A stretch of 64,000 nucleotides of DNA, from the NCBI RefSeq assembly GCF_007995055.1, contig NZ_VOQQ01000001.1, forward strand, positions 2,835,001 to 2,899,000, given 5' to 3'. This DNA is from Sphingosinicella ginsenosidimutans. Its GTDB lineage: Bacteria > Pseudomonadota > Alphaproteobacteria > Sphingomonadales > Sphingomonadaceae. This document shows, in pieces, positions 50,246 through 59,173 of this stretch; within the stretch, counting starts at the first letter, position 1; each line of letters opens with the position of its first letter. Made by a program: the position numbers and the translations under genes. Under the pieces are notes generated by a model. It had not been told where the DNA came from. It searched no databases and saw nothing but the letters and a program-made list of their open reading frames with translations.

Positions 50246-52000
50246 ATGACCCCGACCAAGTTCGCGTCGATCCTGCGCCATCAACGGCGTCGCCTGCGCT
50301 CCAGCGAGGTCGCGCTGATCGCGCTTGCGGTCGCGGTCGGGCTTGCGGCGGGGCTGCTGACCCTGATCCAGGGCGGTCTCGCCCATCTGGTGCAGCGGCT
50401 GCTCTACGGCGCCGCGATCGATCGGCTGAGCGCCGTGACCGCCGTCGATCCGCTGCGTCTCCTGGCCTTGCCGCTTGGCGGCCTCGTCCTTGCGGGGATC
50501 TCCTATGCGACGCGCGGCCGCCAGCGAGCGCCGATCGACGTCGTCGAGGCGAACGCGCTGCATGGCGGCGTCATCCCGGCCAGGGACAGTCTGGTCGTCT
50601 CCGCCCAGACCCTGGTTTCCAACGGCGCCGGCGCCTCCGTCGGCCTTGAGGCCGCCTATGCGCAGATGGGCGGCGGCGTCGCGTCGATCGCCGGCCAGTG
50701 GCTGAAGCTGCGCCGCAACGACCTTCGAACGCTCGTCGGCGCCGGCGCCGGGGCCGCCGTGGGTGCTGCGTTCAGCGCGCCCTTGACCGGCGCCTTCTAC
50801 GCGTTCGAGATCGTCATCGGCGCCTATACGCCGGCCGCGATCGCGCCAGTCGCCGCCGCCTGCATCGCCGCCGCGGTGATGATCCGCTCCGCCGGCGCCG
50901 CGCCCTATCTCATCGCTCTGCCGAGCGGCCATGCGATCGAGACCACCGACTATCTTTTCTACGCCGCGCTCGGCTTCGCCTGCGCGCTCGCGGCGATCAT
51001 CCTCATGCAGGCGATCACCGCGCTCGAAACCAATGTGCGACGGCTGCCGATCCCCGATCGGTGGCGTCCGGTGGCCGGCGGCATCCTGCTGATGCCCCTC
51101 GCGCTCCTTTCGCCGCAGACGCTCTCGGCCGGCCACGGCGCGCTCCATCTCGATCTTGCCGTGCCGCTGGGGCTGGGCACGCTTGCCGGCATCTTTTTCC
51201 TCAAGATCGCCGCCTCGGCCATCTCGCTCGGCTTCGGCTTTCGCGGCGGCATGTTCTTCGCCTCCCTCTTCCTCGGGTCGCTGGCGGGGCAAATGTTCGC
51301 GCTGATCCTCGCCGCTCTGCCCGGCGCGCCGCCGATCGATCCGGTAGACGCCGCGCTCGTCGGCATGGCGGCGATGGCGGTGGCCGTGGTCGGCGGTCCG
51401 ATGACGATGTCGATGCTGGTCCTCGAATCGACCCATGATTTCGCGCTGACCGCGGTCGCCATCGCGGCCGCGCTGTGCGCCAGCACCTTGGTGCGCGAGA
51501 CGTTCGGCTTCTCCTTCTCGACCTGGCGGCTCCACACGCGCGGCGAGACGATCCGCAGCGCGCGCGACATCGGCTGGATGCGCAGCCTGACGGCCGGACG
51601 GATGATGCGCCGGGAAACGCCGATGGTCGATGCCGACATCACGATCGCCGATTTCCGCCACCGCTTCCCGCTCGGATCGGCCGGCCGCATCATCCTCACC
51701 GACGGCTCCGGTCATTATGCCGGAATCGTGCCGACGCCCCTTGCCTTCGCCGCGTCCGCCGATCCTTCCGCGCCTGTCCGCACGCTCGCCATCCTCGCGG
51801 ATCAGACGCTGCGGCCGGACGAGGACGTGGCCGCGATCATGCGCCGGTTCGAGGATTTGAGCGCGGACGAGATGGTCGTCGTCGATCCCGAGGGCGCGGT
51901 GCTTGGCCTCGTCTCCGAGAAATATGTCCGCCGCCGCTATGCCGAGGAGCTCGAGAAGAGCCAGCGCGAGCTGTTCGGCGAGGCGCGGGAATCGAAATGA
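50246..52000 (+). CDS. ClC-type chloride channel/transporter with C-terminal CBS region
   Basis: 584 residues from ATG 50246. Multi-helix core with the anion-path loop VSNGAGASVGLEAAYAQMG (gating Glu retained in an atypical GLEAA context), ALVGAGAGAAVGAAFSAPLTGAFYAFE and GFGFRGGMFFAS. A CBS-like pair follows from about 460 to 570. The stop overlaps the next gene (ATGA). Confidence 0.88.
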   Translation: MTPTKFASILRHQRRRLRSSEVALIALAVAVGLAAGLLTLIQGGLAHLVQRLLYGAAIDRLSAVTAVDPLRLLALPLGGLVLAGISYATRGRQRAPIDVVEANALHGGVIPARDSLVVSAQTLVSNGAGASVGLEAAYAQMGGGVASIAGQWLKLRRNDLRTLVGAGAGAAVGAAFSAPLTGAFYAFEIVIGAYTPAAIAPVAAACIAAAVMIRSAGAAPYLIALPSGHAIETTDYLFYAALGFACALAAIILMQAITALETNVRRLPIPDRWRPVAGGILLMPLALLSPQTLSAGHGALHLDLAVPLGLGTLAGIFFLKIAASAISLGFGFRGGMFFASLFLGSLAGQMFALILAALPGAPPIDPVDAALVGMAAMAVAVVGGPMTMSMLVLESTHDFALTAVAIAAALCASTLVRETFGFSFSTWRLHTRGETIRSARDIGWMRSLTAGRMMRRETPMVDADITIADFRHRFPLGSAGRIILTDGSGHYAGIVPTPLAFAASADPSAPVRTLAILADQTLRPDEDVAAIMRRFEDLSADEMVVVDPEGAVLGLVSEKYVRRRYAEELEKSQRELFGEARESK

Positions 52001-53070
52001 CCGGCGGCACGACCCTGCGCGCATTCAGCATCGGCCTCGTCGCGATCGCGGTGGCGCTTGGCGCCGCGCTCGTCGGCGGCAATCTCTCGCCGCGGGTCGC
52101 CCGGGTCGAACAGAAGGTGGTCGCGCCGGCGGTGAACGCCGTGACCGCGCCGCGCGCGCCGCTCGCCGGGGGCGACATGGCGGACATGATCGCCGCCGCC
52201 TGCCCTGCCATCGTCGCGATCGACCGCGGGGCGTGGGGCCAGGACGGCGCGGCATCCGGCGGAGGCACCGCCGCTCCCCCGCCGCGCGCGACCGGCTTCA
52301 TCGTTTCGGCCGAAGGCTATATCCTTGCAAGCGGGCAGGCGGTGGCCGGAACGGCGCCGCTGCGCGTGCTGCTCGATGACGGGCGCAGCCTCGGCGCGCG
52401 ACGCGTCGCCGACGATCCTCTCTCCGGAGTCGCACTGCTCAAGGTCGATGGGTCGGGCTTTCCCGCGCTCGCCTTGGCCGAGTCCGCCCTGGCGCCCGTC
52501 GGCACCCAGGCCGTCGCGCTCGTAGCTCCGGAGGCCCATGGCTGCATCGCCGATCCGCTGATGGTGAGCGCAGATTTCGCCAGCGGCCGCCCCGGCCCGC
52601 GCGCCTTTGTCCAGCTGCGCCCAACCCCCGATCCCGCCTTCGCAGGCGCGCCGGCGCTGGATCGCAACGGGCAGGTCATCGGCATCGTGGGCCTCGGCGG
52701 CGCCGGCAGCGGCGCGGATCCCGCATTGCTGCTTCCCGCCGGAACGCTGAGCCGCGTCTACAGCGCTCTTCTGCGCAGCGACTCAGCCGCCGCCAATGAT
52801 TTCGGCTTCGTCGCCCAGGATCTTTCGCCCGCCCTGGCCGCGCGGATCGGCACCGATCGGCAGCAGGGCGCGATGATCGCGCTGATCGCCCCCGGCTCCG
52901 CCGCCGCGCGGGCCGGCCTGCTGGCGGGCGACGTGATCTTCACCGCCGGCGGCACGCCGGTCGCGAATGCGACCGAGCTTTCGCGCGCGCTCGACGGCGC
53001 CGGGGACGTCGTCACGCTCGATGTCATGCGCCGCGCCGATCGCATCAGCATTACCATGCGGAGCCGCTGA
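51997..53070 (+). CDS. HtrA/DegP-like PDZ protein, catalytic residues missing
   Basis: 357 residues with an N-terminal signal anchor. The trypsin-like fold is recognisable (TGFIVSAEGYILASGQAV, DDPLSGVALLKVDG, VIGIVGLGG) and a PDZ domain follows (GAMIALIAPGSAAARAGLLAGDVIFTAGG). The position of the catalytic His (normally in NNHVV) reads ASGQAV and the nucleophile loop (normally GNSGGP) reads FAGAPALD, so both His and Ser are lost. It is likely a non-proteolytic PDZ chaperone or regulator paired with the ClC protein. Confidence 0.8.
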   Translation: MTGGTTLRAFSIGLVAIAVALGAALVGGNLSPRVARVEQKVVAPAVNAVTAPRAPLAGGDMADMIAAACPAIVAIDRGAWGQDGAASGGGTAAPPPRATGFIVSAEGYILASGQAVAGTAPLRVLLDDGRSLGARRVADDPLSGVALLKVDGSGFPALALAESALAPVGTQAVALVAPEAHGCIADPLMVSADFASGRPGPRAFVQLRPTPDPAFAGAPALDRNGQVIGIVGLGGAGSGADPALLLPAGTLSRVYSALLRSDSAAANDFGFVAQDLSPALAARIGTDRQQGAMIALIAPGSAAARAGLLAGDVIFTAGGTPVANATELSRALDGAGDVVTLDVMRRADRISITMRSR

Positions 53071-53341
53071 TCCTCGCCCGCTTGCCCCGCCCGCGCGCAT
53101 CCACTATATGCGCCGCCGTCCGACGGGCAGGAAAGCGCTCGCGGCAGCCAGGATAAGCAGCGCGTTCGGGCGGGGCGATGGGCCGCGCCCCGGCGCGCTC
53201 TTTTGCCTTATCCGGCTGGCCCGGCTTTACGGTTCGAAGGACGCCCGGGCGGCATGGGGCCGCAAGGGCATGCTGGTTGAAAAGACCGGGGGAGACAACC
53301 CCCAGGCCGGCAAACGTCAAAACGAAGGAATATCCATCCTC

Positions 53342-55048
53342 ATGGCCACCACGGCAAACCCGACCCGCGACGATTTCGCGGCGCTCCTCAACGAATCGCT
53401 CGGCGGCGAGAACGAAAGCTTCGAAGGCCGCGTCGTCCAGGGCACCGTCACCGGTATTGAAAACGACATGGCCGTCATCGACGTCGGCCTCAAGAGCGAA
53501 GGCCGCGTGCCGCTGCGCGAGTTCGCGGCGCCGGGCCAGAAGCCGGAAATCTCCGTCGGCGATGTCGTCGAAGTCTATGTCGACCGCATCGAGAATGTGA
53601 ACGGCGAAGCGATGCTGAGCCGCGACCGCGCCCGTCGCGAGGCCGCCTGGGACAAGCTCGAGGGCGAATATAGCGCCGGCAACCGCGTCGAAGGCGTGAT
53701 CTTTGGCCGCGTCAAGGGCGGCTTCACCGTCGACCTCGGCGGCGCCGTCGCCTTCCTGCCCGGCAGCCAGGTCGACATCCGCCCGGTCCGCGACGTCACC
53801 CCGCTGATGGACCTCCCGCAGCCGTTCCAGATCCTCAAGATGGACCGCCGCCGTGGCAATATCGTCGTCTCGCGCCGCGCCATTCTCGAAGAGACGCGCG
53901 CCGAGCAGCGTTCCGGCCTCATCCAGAGCCTCGCCGAGGGCCAGGTGGTCGATGGCGTGGTCAAGAACATCACCGATTACGGCGCGTTCGTGGATCTCGG
54001 CGGCATCGACGGCCTGCTCCATGTCACCGACATCAGCTACAAGCGCGTCGGCCACCCGAGCGAGGTGCTGAACATCGGCGACACGGTGAAGGTGCAGATC
54101 ATCCGCATCAACCGCGACACGCAGCGCATCAGCCTCGGCATGAAGCAGCTCGAAAGCGATCCGTGGGAAGGCGCGGCCGCCAAATATCCGGTCGGCGGCG
54201 TGTTCAAGGGCCGCGTGACCAACATCACGGAATATGGCGCGTTCGTCGAGCTTGAGCCCGGCATCGAGGGCCTCGTCCATGTGTCCGAGATGAGCTGGAC
54301 CAAGAAGAACGTCCATCCGGGCAAGATCGTGTCGACCTCGCAGGAGGTGGACGTCGCGGTGCTTGAGGTGGATGAGGAAAAGCGGCGGATCAGCCTCGGC
54401 CTCAAGCAGGCCCAGGCGAATCCGTGGGGCGCCTTTGCCGAGCAGCATCCGGTCGGCACCGAAGTCGAGGGCGAGGTCAAGAACGCGACCGAGTTCGGCC
54501 TGTTCATCGGCCTGCCCGGCGACGTGGACGGCATGGTCCACATGTCCGACATCGCCTGGGGCGTTTCGGGCGAGGAAGCACTCAATCTCCACCGCAAGGG
54601 CGAGATGGTGAAGGCGGTCGTCCTCGACGTCGATGTCGAGAAGGAGCGCATCAGCCTCGGCATGAAGCAGCTTGAGCGCGGCGGCGTCGCCAAGGGCGGG
54701 TCCGCCGGCGCCGGCGGCCTGTCGAAGAACGACGTGGTCACCGTCACCGTGCTCGCCGTCACCGACGGCGGCCTCGACGTCCAGGTCGGCGAGGATGGGG
54801 CCACCGGCTTCATCAAGCGCGGCGACCTTGGTCGCGACCGCGACGAGCAGCGTCCGGAGCGCTTCCAGACCGGCCAGAAGCTGGACGCCATGGTGATCGG
54901 CTTCGATCGTTCGAAGAAGCCCAATTTCTCCGTGAAGGCGCTGCAGATCGCCGAGGAGAAGCAGGCTGTCGCACAGTACGGTTCGTCCGATTCGGGTGCG
55001 AGCCTGGGTGACATCCTCGGTGAAGCGCTGAAGCAGAAGCAGGGCTAA
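53342..55048 (+). CDS. rpsA: 30S ribosomal protein S1
   Basis: 568 residues with six S1 repeats; clear ones start at VVQGTVTGIENDMAVID, VEGVIFGRVKGGFTVD, VDGVVKNITDYGAFVD, FKGRVTNITEYGAFVE and VEGEVKNATEFGLFIG. It delivers mRNA to the small subunit. A 270-bp leader separates it from the upstream gene. It is followed by a strong terminator and ihfB. Confidence 0.98.
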   Translation: MATTANPTRDDFAALLNESLGGENESFEGRVVQGTVTGIENDMAVIDVGLKSEGRVPLREFAAPGQKPEISVGDVVEVYVDRIENVNGEAMLSRDRARREAAWDKLEGEYSAGNRVEGVIFGRVKGGFTVDLGGAVAFLPGSQVDIRPVRDVTPLMDLPQPFQILKMDRRRGNIVVSRRAILEETRAEQRSGLIQSLAEGQVVDGVVKNITDYGAFVDLGGIDGLLHVTDISYKRVGHPSEVLNIGDTVKVQIIRINRDTQRISLGMKQLESDPWEGAAAKYPVGGVFKGRVTNITEYGAFVELEPGIEGLVHVSEMSWTKKNVHPGKIVSTSQEVDVAVLEVDEEKRRISLGLKQAQANPWGAFAEQHPVGTEVEGEVKNATEFGLFIGLPGDVDGMVHMSDIAWGVSGEEALNLHRKGEMVKAVVLDVDVEKERISLGMKQLERGGVAKGGSAGAGGLSKNDVVTVTVLAVTDGGLDVQVGEDGATGFIKRGDLGRDRDEQRPERFQTGQKLDAMVIGFDRSKKPNFSVKALQIAEEKQAVAQYGSSDSGASLGDILGEALKQKQG

Positions 55049-55056
55049 CGTTACGG

Positions 55057-55093
55057 AAAAGCGGGCTTTCGTCTCACGAAAGCCCGCTTTTTT
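55057..55093 (+). terminator. Terminator of rpsA
   Basis: AAAAGCGGGCTTTCG pairs perfectly with CGAAAGCCCGCTTTT around TCTCA and ends in a T run; it begins 8 bp behind the stop codon. Confidence 0.95.
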
Positions 55094-55255
55094 CCTCCTG
55101 CCAGCCCTAGTCCGTTTGAATTGCACGGAAATTCGGCAACGGCATTGTTGCATTTTGCGGTTTTCAGTGCGACTGTCCGGGCGCACGGACGGCGAAGGGG
55201 CCGCCGGCGCCGGGCACGGGCCTGATCCGTGCGGTTTCGAACTGGGGGGCAGGTC

Positions 55256-55534
55256 GTGATCCGTTCAGAACTCGTCCAGAAGTTGTGCGAGGACCATCCG
55301 GACCTCACGCTCAAGGAAATCGAGCGCGTGGTCGGCGCCGTCTTCGACGCCATCATCGCGCAGCTCCAGAATGGCGGCCGCGTCGAACTGCGTGGCTTCG
55401 GCGCCTTCTCGACGCGCGGCCGCGATGCCCGCAAGGGACGCAACCCACGGACCGGCGAGCCGGTCGACGTCTCGGCGAAGCGAGTCCCCTATTTCAAGCC
55501 CGGCAAGGAAATGCGCGAGCGGCTGAACGTCTGA
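55256..55534 (+). CDS. ihfB: Integration host factor subunit beta
   Basis: 92 residues from GTG 55256 ([20 protein letters not shown]). The DNA-bending arm [29 protein letters not shown] with the conserved Pro and the C-terminal [12 protein letters not shown] match IHF-beta. Position directly after rpsA is the standard order. A purine-rich stretch precedes the start. Confidence 0.95.
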   Translation: MIRSELVQKLCEDHPDLTLKEIERVVGAVFDAIIAQLQNGGRVELRGFGAFSTRGRDARKGRNPRTGEPVDVSAKRVPYFKPGKEMRERLNV

Positions 55535-55588
55535 TCGGCCGGCCGCCGACATTGACGGCACGTCCTGGCCGCGTCAGGCGTGTCGCGT

Positions 55589-55675
55589 GCGGACGTGGCG
55601 GAACCGGTAGACGCTGGAGACTTAAAATCTTCTGCCCGTAAGGGCGTGCGGGTTCGAGTCCCGCCGTCCGCACCA
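55589..55675 (+). tRNA. tRNA-Leu (TAA)
   Basis: 87 nt with encoded CCA. Acceptor GCGGACG/CGTCCGC, anticodon loop CTTAAAA giving TAA, long variable arm TGCCCGTAAGGGCG, T-arm CGGGTTCGAGTCCCG. Confidence 0.95.
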
Positions 55676-55805
55676 TTCTCCGGCATTTGCCGGCCCGCCA
55701 CCACTTGGCAGCTTTCCCGTCCGCTCCGTCGCAATGGGGCATCCTTTCGCATCGCCGCGAGTTGGCGGCATTGGATGAGACTGTCCAAAGACGGAAGGAA
55801 ATCAA

Positions 55806-56066
55806 ATGGTTGCCAGAGCGATGCTCCTGTTCGCCGGTCTTTCCCTCGCGGTATCGCCGGCTCTCGCCCAGCCTTCCGCGCAGCCGCTGTCGCTCGCCAA
55901 TGCGCCGGCGGCGCGCGCGTCGGCGCGGACGCACCACGGCTCCGATTTGGCCGGCGGTTTCGCGCCGGCGATCCTGGCGCTCGCCATCATCGCTGGCGGC
56001 GTGCTGCTTGCCGCCGGCGTCTTCGGGGATGACGACAGGGATACCGGGCACCCGAGCAGCCCATAA
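55806..56066 (+). CDS. Small exported or membrane protein
   Basis: 86 residues with a signal peptide (MLLFAGLSLAVSPALAQ), a polar middle, one hydrophobic helix (FAPAILALAIIAGGVLLAAGVF) and an acidic tail. AAGGAAATCA precedes ATG 55806; ATG 55821 is an alternative. Not recognised. Confidence 0.6.
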   Translation: MVARAMLLFAGLSLAVSPALAQPSAQPLSLANAPAARASARTHHGSDLAGGFAPAILALAIIAGGVLLAAGVFGDDDRDTGHPSSP

Positions 56067-56089
56067 GGCGCGGCGCGAGGCGGACCCGG

Positions 56090-56446
56090 TCAGGCGGCGC
56101 TGAACGGCGTCCCGGCCTTTACCGCCGCCCATTCGCACCGCGCGAGGCTGATCGGATCGAGGAACATGCCGCCCATGCGCGCGCCGATCTGCCAGCGCAC
56201 CTGGGCATGGACGGAGCCGATTCCGGGCACATCGAGCGCGACATAGCTCCCGATGCGAACGCGTTCGTCGCATTCGGCCATGAAGCCGAAGGGCGAAAGG
56301 TTGCGGACCTGGACCTCGACCCTGAACAGATGGTGGGGAGAAAGCTGCGTGACCTCGTCGACAATATGTCGGCGGGCGCGGCGTGGCTTGAAGCCCGCCT
56401 CCTCCTCGTCCTCCTGCTCGGCCAGTCGCGGGGTATCCGGATCCAT
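56090..56446 (-). CDS. PilZ-domain protein
   Basis: 118 residues. An acidic start is followed by KPRRARRHIV, then VRNLSPFGFMAECDE (degenerate DxSxxG) and GGMFLDP. The arginine stretch and NLSPFG strand are the PilZ layout, though the first Asp of the c-di-GMP motif is replaced by Asn. c-di-GMP binding is therefore uncertain. Confidence 0.75.
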   Translation of the reverse strand: MDPDTPRLAEQEDEEEAGFKPRRARRHIVDEVTQLSPHHLFRVEVQVRNLSPFGFMAECDERVRIGSYVALDVPGIGSVHAQVRWQIGARMGGMFLDPISLARCEWAAVKAGTPFSAA

Positions 56447-56536
56447 GCCCCGGCTTAGCCGTCAAGACGTGAAGGAGGAGTAAAAGCCGCGCCCGCCGCG
56501 CTGTTCTTTCCAGGCCGCTCCGCTAGGATCGCCGCC

Positions 56537-58006
56537 ATGTTGGGACGGCGAATCCTGTGTGCGGCGTTGATTGCGGCGATCGCGCTGACCGGCGGATGTG
56601 GCGGGGCAGACCGCGGCCCGATCCGCATCAGCGCGATCGGCAGCCCGCCGCACCTCCTCAACCCGAACCTCCGGCCGCTCGATCCGCCCGCGGCGATGCT
56701 TGCCGAAGCGAGCGCGCAGGGCTTGGTCCGCTTCGATGCCGCCGGCGAGATCGAGCCGGCGCTGGCGCAGAGCTGGATCGTCTCCGACGACGGCCTTCGT
56801 TATACTTTCCGCCTGCGCCGGGCCACCTGGGTCGATGGCGGCGCACGGGTCACGGCCGCGCAGGTCGTCGCCCGGCTTAAGGCATCGCTGAGCCGGGCCA
56901 GTCGCAATCCGCTGAAGCCTGTCCTTGGCGCGATCGACGACATCGTCGCGATGACCGACGAGGTGCTTGAGATCAGCCTCAAGGGACCGCGCCCCAACTT
57001 CCTCCAGCTCCTCGCCCAGCCCGAAATGTCGGTGGCGCTCGGCGATCGGGGAACAGGACCCTATCGCGTCGTTGGGGACGATGCGGCGGGCGTCCGCCTC
57101 GCCATCCCGGCCGACGATGACCGCGACGACGAGGACGGGCCGGAAGCCGGCCCCCGCAGGGCGCCGGTGCAGCTGCGCGGCGAGAGCGCGGCGCAGGCGA
57201 TCGCGCGCTTCCGCGCGGGCCGCGCCGATCTGGTGACCGGCGGGACGATCGGAGACCTTCCTTTCGCGCGCACCGCCGATCTTCCATCGAACCGTCTCGT
57301 CCTCGATCCGGCCCAGGGGCTGCTCGCGCTCGCCTTCCTCAAGGCCGAAGGGCCGCTCGGCGATCCGGCCATACGCCGCGCGCTCGCCATGGCCGTCGAC
57401 CGCGATTCGATCGCCGCGGAAGCGCTGCTTGCCGGCTTTGCGGGCCGCGCCGCGCTGATCGGCCCCGGCATCGACGAGGTACCGACCCCGGCCCAGCCGG
57501 ACTGGGCGAGCCAGCCGATCGGCCAGCGGCGTCAGGCCGCCCGCACGGCGATCGCGGCGCTCCCCGCGCCCATGCGGTTGCGGGTCGCGATGCCCGGTGG
57601 GCCGGGTTATCGCCTGATTTTCGCCCATCTGCGCCGCGACTGGGCGGCCATCGGCGTCCAGGCGACCGTCGTCGCGCCCGGCGCCGATGCCGATCTCGCG
57701 CTGATCGACGCGGTGGCGCCAAGCATCGCCGCGCCTTGGTATCTGCGCCGCTTTTCCTGCGACGCGAGCGCAGTGTGCGAAGCCACCGCCGATGCCGCGC
57801 TCGCCGACGCGCGGGCCGCGCCCGATGCCGCCGCGCGCCAGATCGCGCTCGCCAAGGCCGATCAGATCCTGTCCGCAATCACCGCTTATATCGTCATCGG
57901 CGCCCCGCTGCGCTGGTCGCTGGTGGCGCCGCGATTGAACGGATTCAGGCCCAATCCGTTTGCCCGGCATCCGATCGACACGTTGATCGCCGCCGAAGGA
58001 CCCTGA
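56537..58006 (+). CDS. Peptide/solute-binding lipoprotein of the SBP_bac_5 family
   Basis: 489 residues. Lipobox LTGGCGG (cysteine about 21). The domain shows AEASAQGLVRFDAAGEIEPALAQSW and LRYTFRLRRATWVDGGARVTAAQVV, characteristic of DppA/OppA-like proteins, and a late RLRVAMPGGPGYRLIFAHLRRDW. No permease or ATPase genes are adjacent, so it is an orphan binding protein or has partners elsewhere. Confidence 0.85.
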   Translation: MLGRRILCAALIAAIALTGGCGGADRGPIRISAIGSPPHLLNPNLRPLDPPAAMLAEASAQGLVRFDAAGEIEPALAQSWIVSDDGLRYTFRLRRATWVDGGARVTAAQVVARLKASLSRASRNPLKPVLGAIDDIVAMTDEVLEISLKGPRPNFLQLLAQPEMSVALGDRGTGPYRVVGDDAAGVRLAIPADDDRDDEDGPEAGPRRAPVQLRGESAAQAIARFRAGRADLVTGGTIGDLPFARTADLPSNRLVLDPAQGLLALAFLKAEGPLGDPAIRRALAMAVDRDSIAAEALLAGFAGRAALIGPGIDEVPTPAQPDWASQPIGQRRQAARTAIAALPAPMRLRVAMPGGPGYRLIFAHLRRDWAAIGVQATVVAPGADADLALIDAVAPSIAAPWYLRRFSCDASAVCEATADAALADARAAPDAAARQIALAKADQILSAITAYIVIGAPLRWSLVAPRLNGFRPNPFARHPIDTLIAAEGP

Positions 58007-58011
58007 CGAAG

Positions 58012-58446
58012 ATGCCGAATCGCGTGGACATGGACGCGCTCGCGGCCCGCCTCGGCGCCGGTCGCGATCCAGCCTCGGTACGCCGGCGCATCGAGGCGAT
58101 GGAAGCGTTGCTGGAACGGGCCTTCGTCATCCCGGGCACGAACCGCCGCTTCGGCCTCGATGTCGCGCTCGATCTCATCCCGATCGTGGGCGATGTCGTC
58201 GCGGCTGCGATGGGGGCGTGGATCGTGTGGGAAGCGCGCAACCTGGGCATGCCGAAATGGCACCTGGCGCGAATGGGCGGCAATGTCGGGATCGATCTGC
58301 TGCTTGGCGCGATCCCCTGGGTCGGCGCCATTCCCGACTTCTTCTTCCGGTCGAACACGCGCAACCTCAGGATCGTGCGCAAATGGCTCGATCGCCATCA
58401 TCCCGAGACGGGGACGATCGAGGGGCAGGTGCTGGCGCGGCGCTAG
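58012..58446 (+). CDS. DUF4112-domain membrane protein
   Basis: 144 residues from ATG 58012. RFGLDVALDLIPIVGDVVAAAMGAW and a second LLLGAIPWVGAIPDFFFRSN are the paired IPxVGD-type helices of DUF4112. It starts 5 bp behind the binding-protein stop and converges with the RNase T2 gene. Function unknown. Confidence 0.85.
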   Translation: MPNRVDMDALAARLGAGRDPASVRRRIEAMEALLERAFVIPGTNRRFGLDVALDLIPIVGDVVAAAMGAWIVWEARNLGMPKWHLARMGGNVGIDLLLGAIPWVGAIPDFFFRSNTRNLRIVRKWLDRHHPETGTIEGQVLARR

Positions 58447-59162
58447 CGACCGCGCGGCAATGGCTGGATGCGGATTCGCCGCGTCGCCGATGCGCCGCCT
58501 TGGGCGACCGGGCAGGTGCGGTAGGCGAAGCGGGTGTCGAGGCACAGCCAGACTTCCTCGAGCCAGCCGCGGCGATTGACGTTGAGCCGGATCATGTCGG
58601 CGCTGAGCCCAGGATTGACCCGCGCGAAAGCGGTCGCGAACTGCCGCACGGTCAGGTCCCGCCGCGCGGCAAGCGCGTTCATGTCCGGGAAGCGAAGCCG
58701 GCCGTAAAGCCCTGTGGAGCGCGCGAAATAGGCGGCGGGGGCGATTCCCATGCAGGTGCCATGCTTGGCATATTCGTGCTGGAGGAGCTGCGCCGAGGGC
58801 GTCGCGCACAGATGCCGGCGGATCAGCGCCTCCGGAAGGATCGGCGCCGAGGCGCAATATTGCGGCCACTCCCGCCCCTCCCCGTCCGGCCACAGGCCGT
58901 GGAGGGTGAAGCCGAACCGGTTTCCGCGGCCGCAGGCGAAGTCGGAATCGATATTTTCGGAGCGATTGTGGCACGCTTCCGGCGCCCAGATCAGCGCCAG
59001 CGTGTAGCTGCCGATCGGCAGGAGGCGACGCGGCTCCTGCTGGCTCGGGCCTTCCGGGTGGGGCGCGGCGATGCGCGGCGGGACGCGGCACTGCAGTGCC
59101 TGCGCGGACAGCGCGGCGGGCGTGAGCAGGGCGAGAAGGACCGTTGCGAGGCGGCGGATCAT
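58443..59162 (-). CDS. Secreted ribonuclease T2 family protein
   Basis: 239 residues from ATG 59162 (next to ATG 59165), signal peptide MIRRLATVLLALLTPAALSA. The active-site segments RFGFTLHGLWPD (CAS I His) and HEYAKHGTC (CAS II Glu, Lys, His) are intact, and six cysteines allow disulfides. It cleaves RNA via 2',3'-cyclic phosphates in the periplasm or outside. It lies just downstream of nadC on the same strand. Confidence 0.92.
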   Translation of the reverse strand: MIRRLATVLLALLTPAALSAQALQCRVPPRIAAPHPEGPSQQEPRRLLPIGSYTLALIWAPEACHNRSENIDSDFACGRGNRFGFTLHGLWPDGEGREWPQYCASAPILPEALIRRHLCATPSAQLLQHEYAKHGTCMGIAPAAYFARSTGLYGRLRFPDMNALAARRDLTVRQFATAFARVNPGLSADMIRLNVNRRGWLEEVWLCLDTRFAYRTCPVAQGGASATRRIRIQPLPRGR

Positions 59163-59173
59163 CATGCCCTCTC

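Noticed and set aside
50131..52024. Upstream extension of the minus-strand beta-hydroxylase frame
   Set aside because: The extension is antisense to the ClC gene; the true start MSLTQQDAQ at 50131 begins the recognisable domain.
53051..55186. 711-codon open frame on the minus strand
   Set aside because: Antisense to rpsA; repetitive only because rpsA has S1 repeats.
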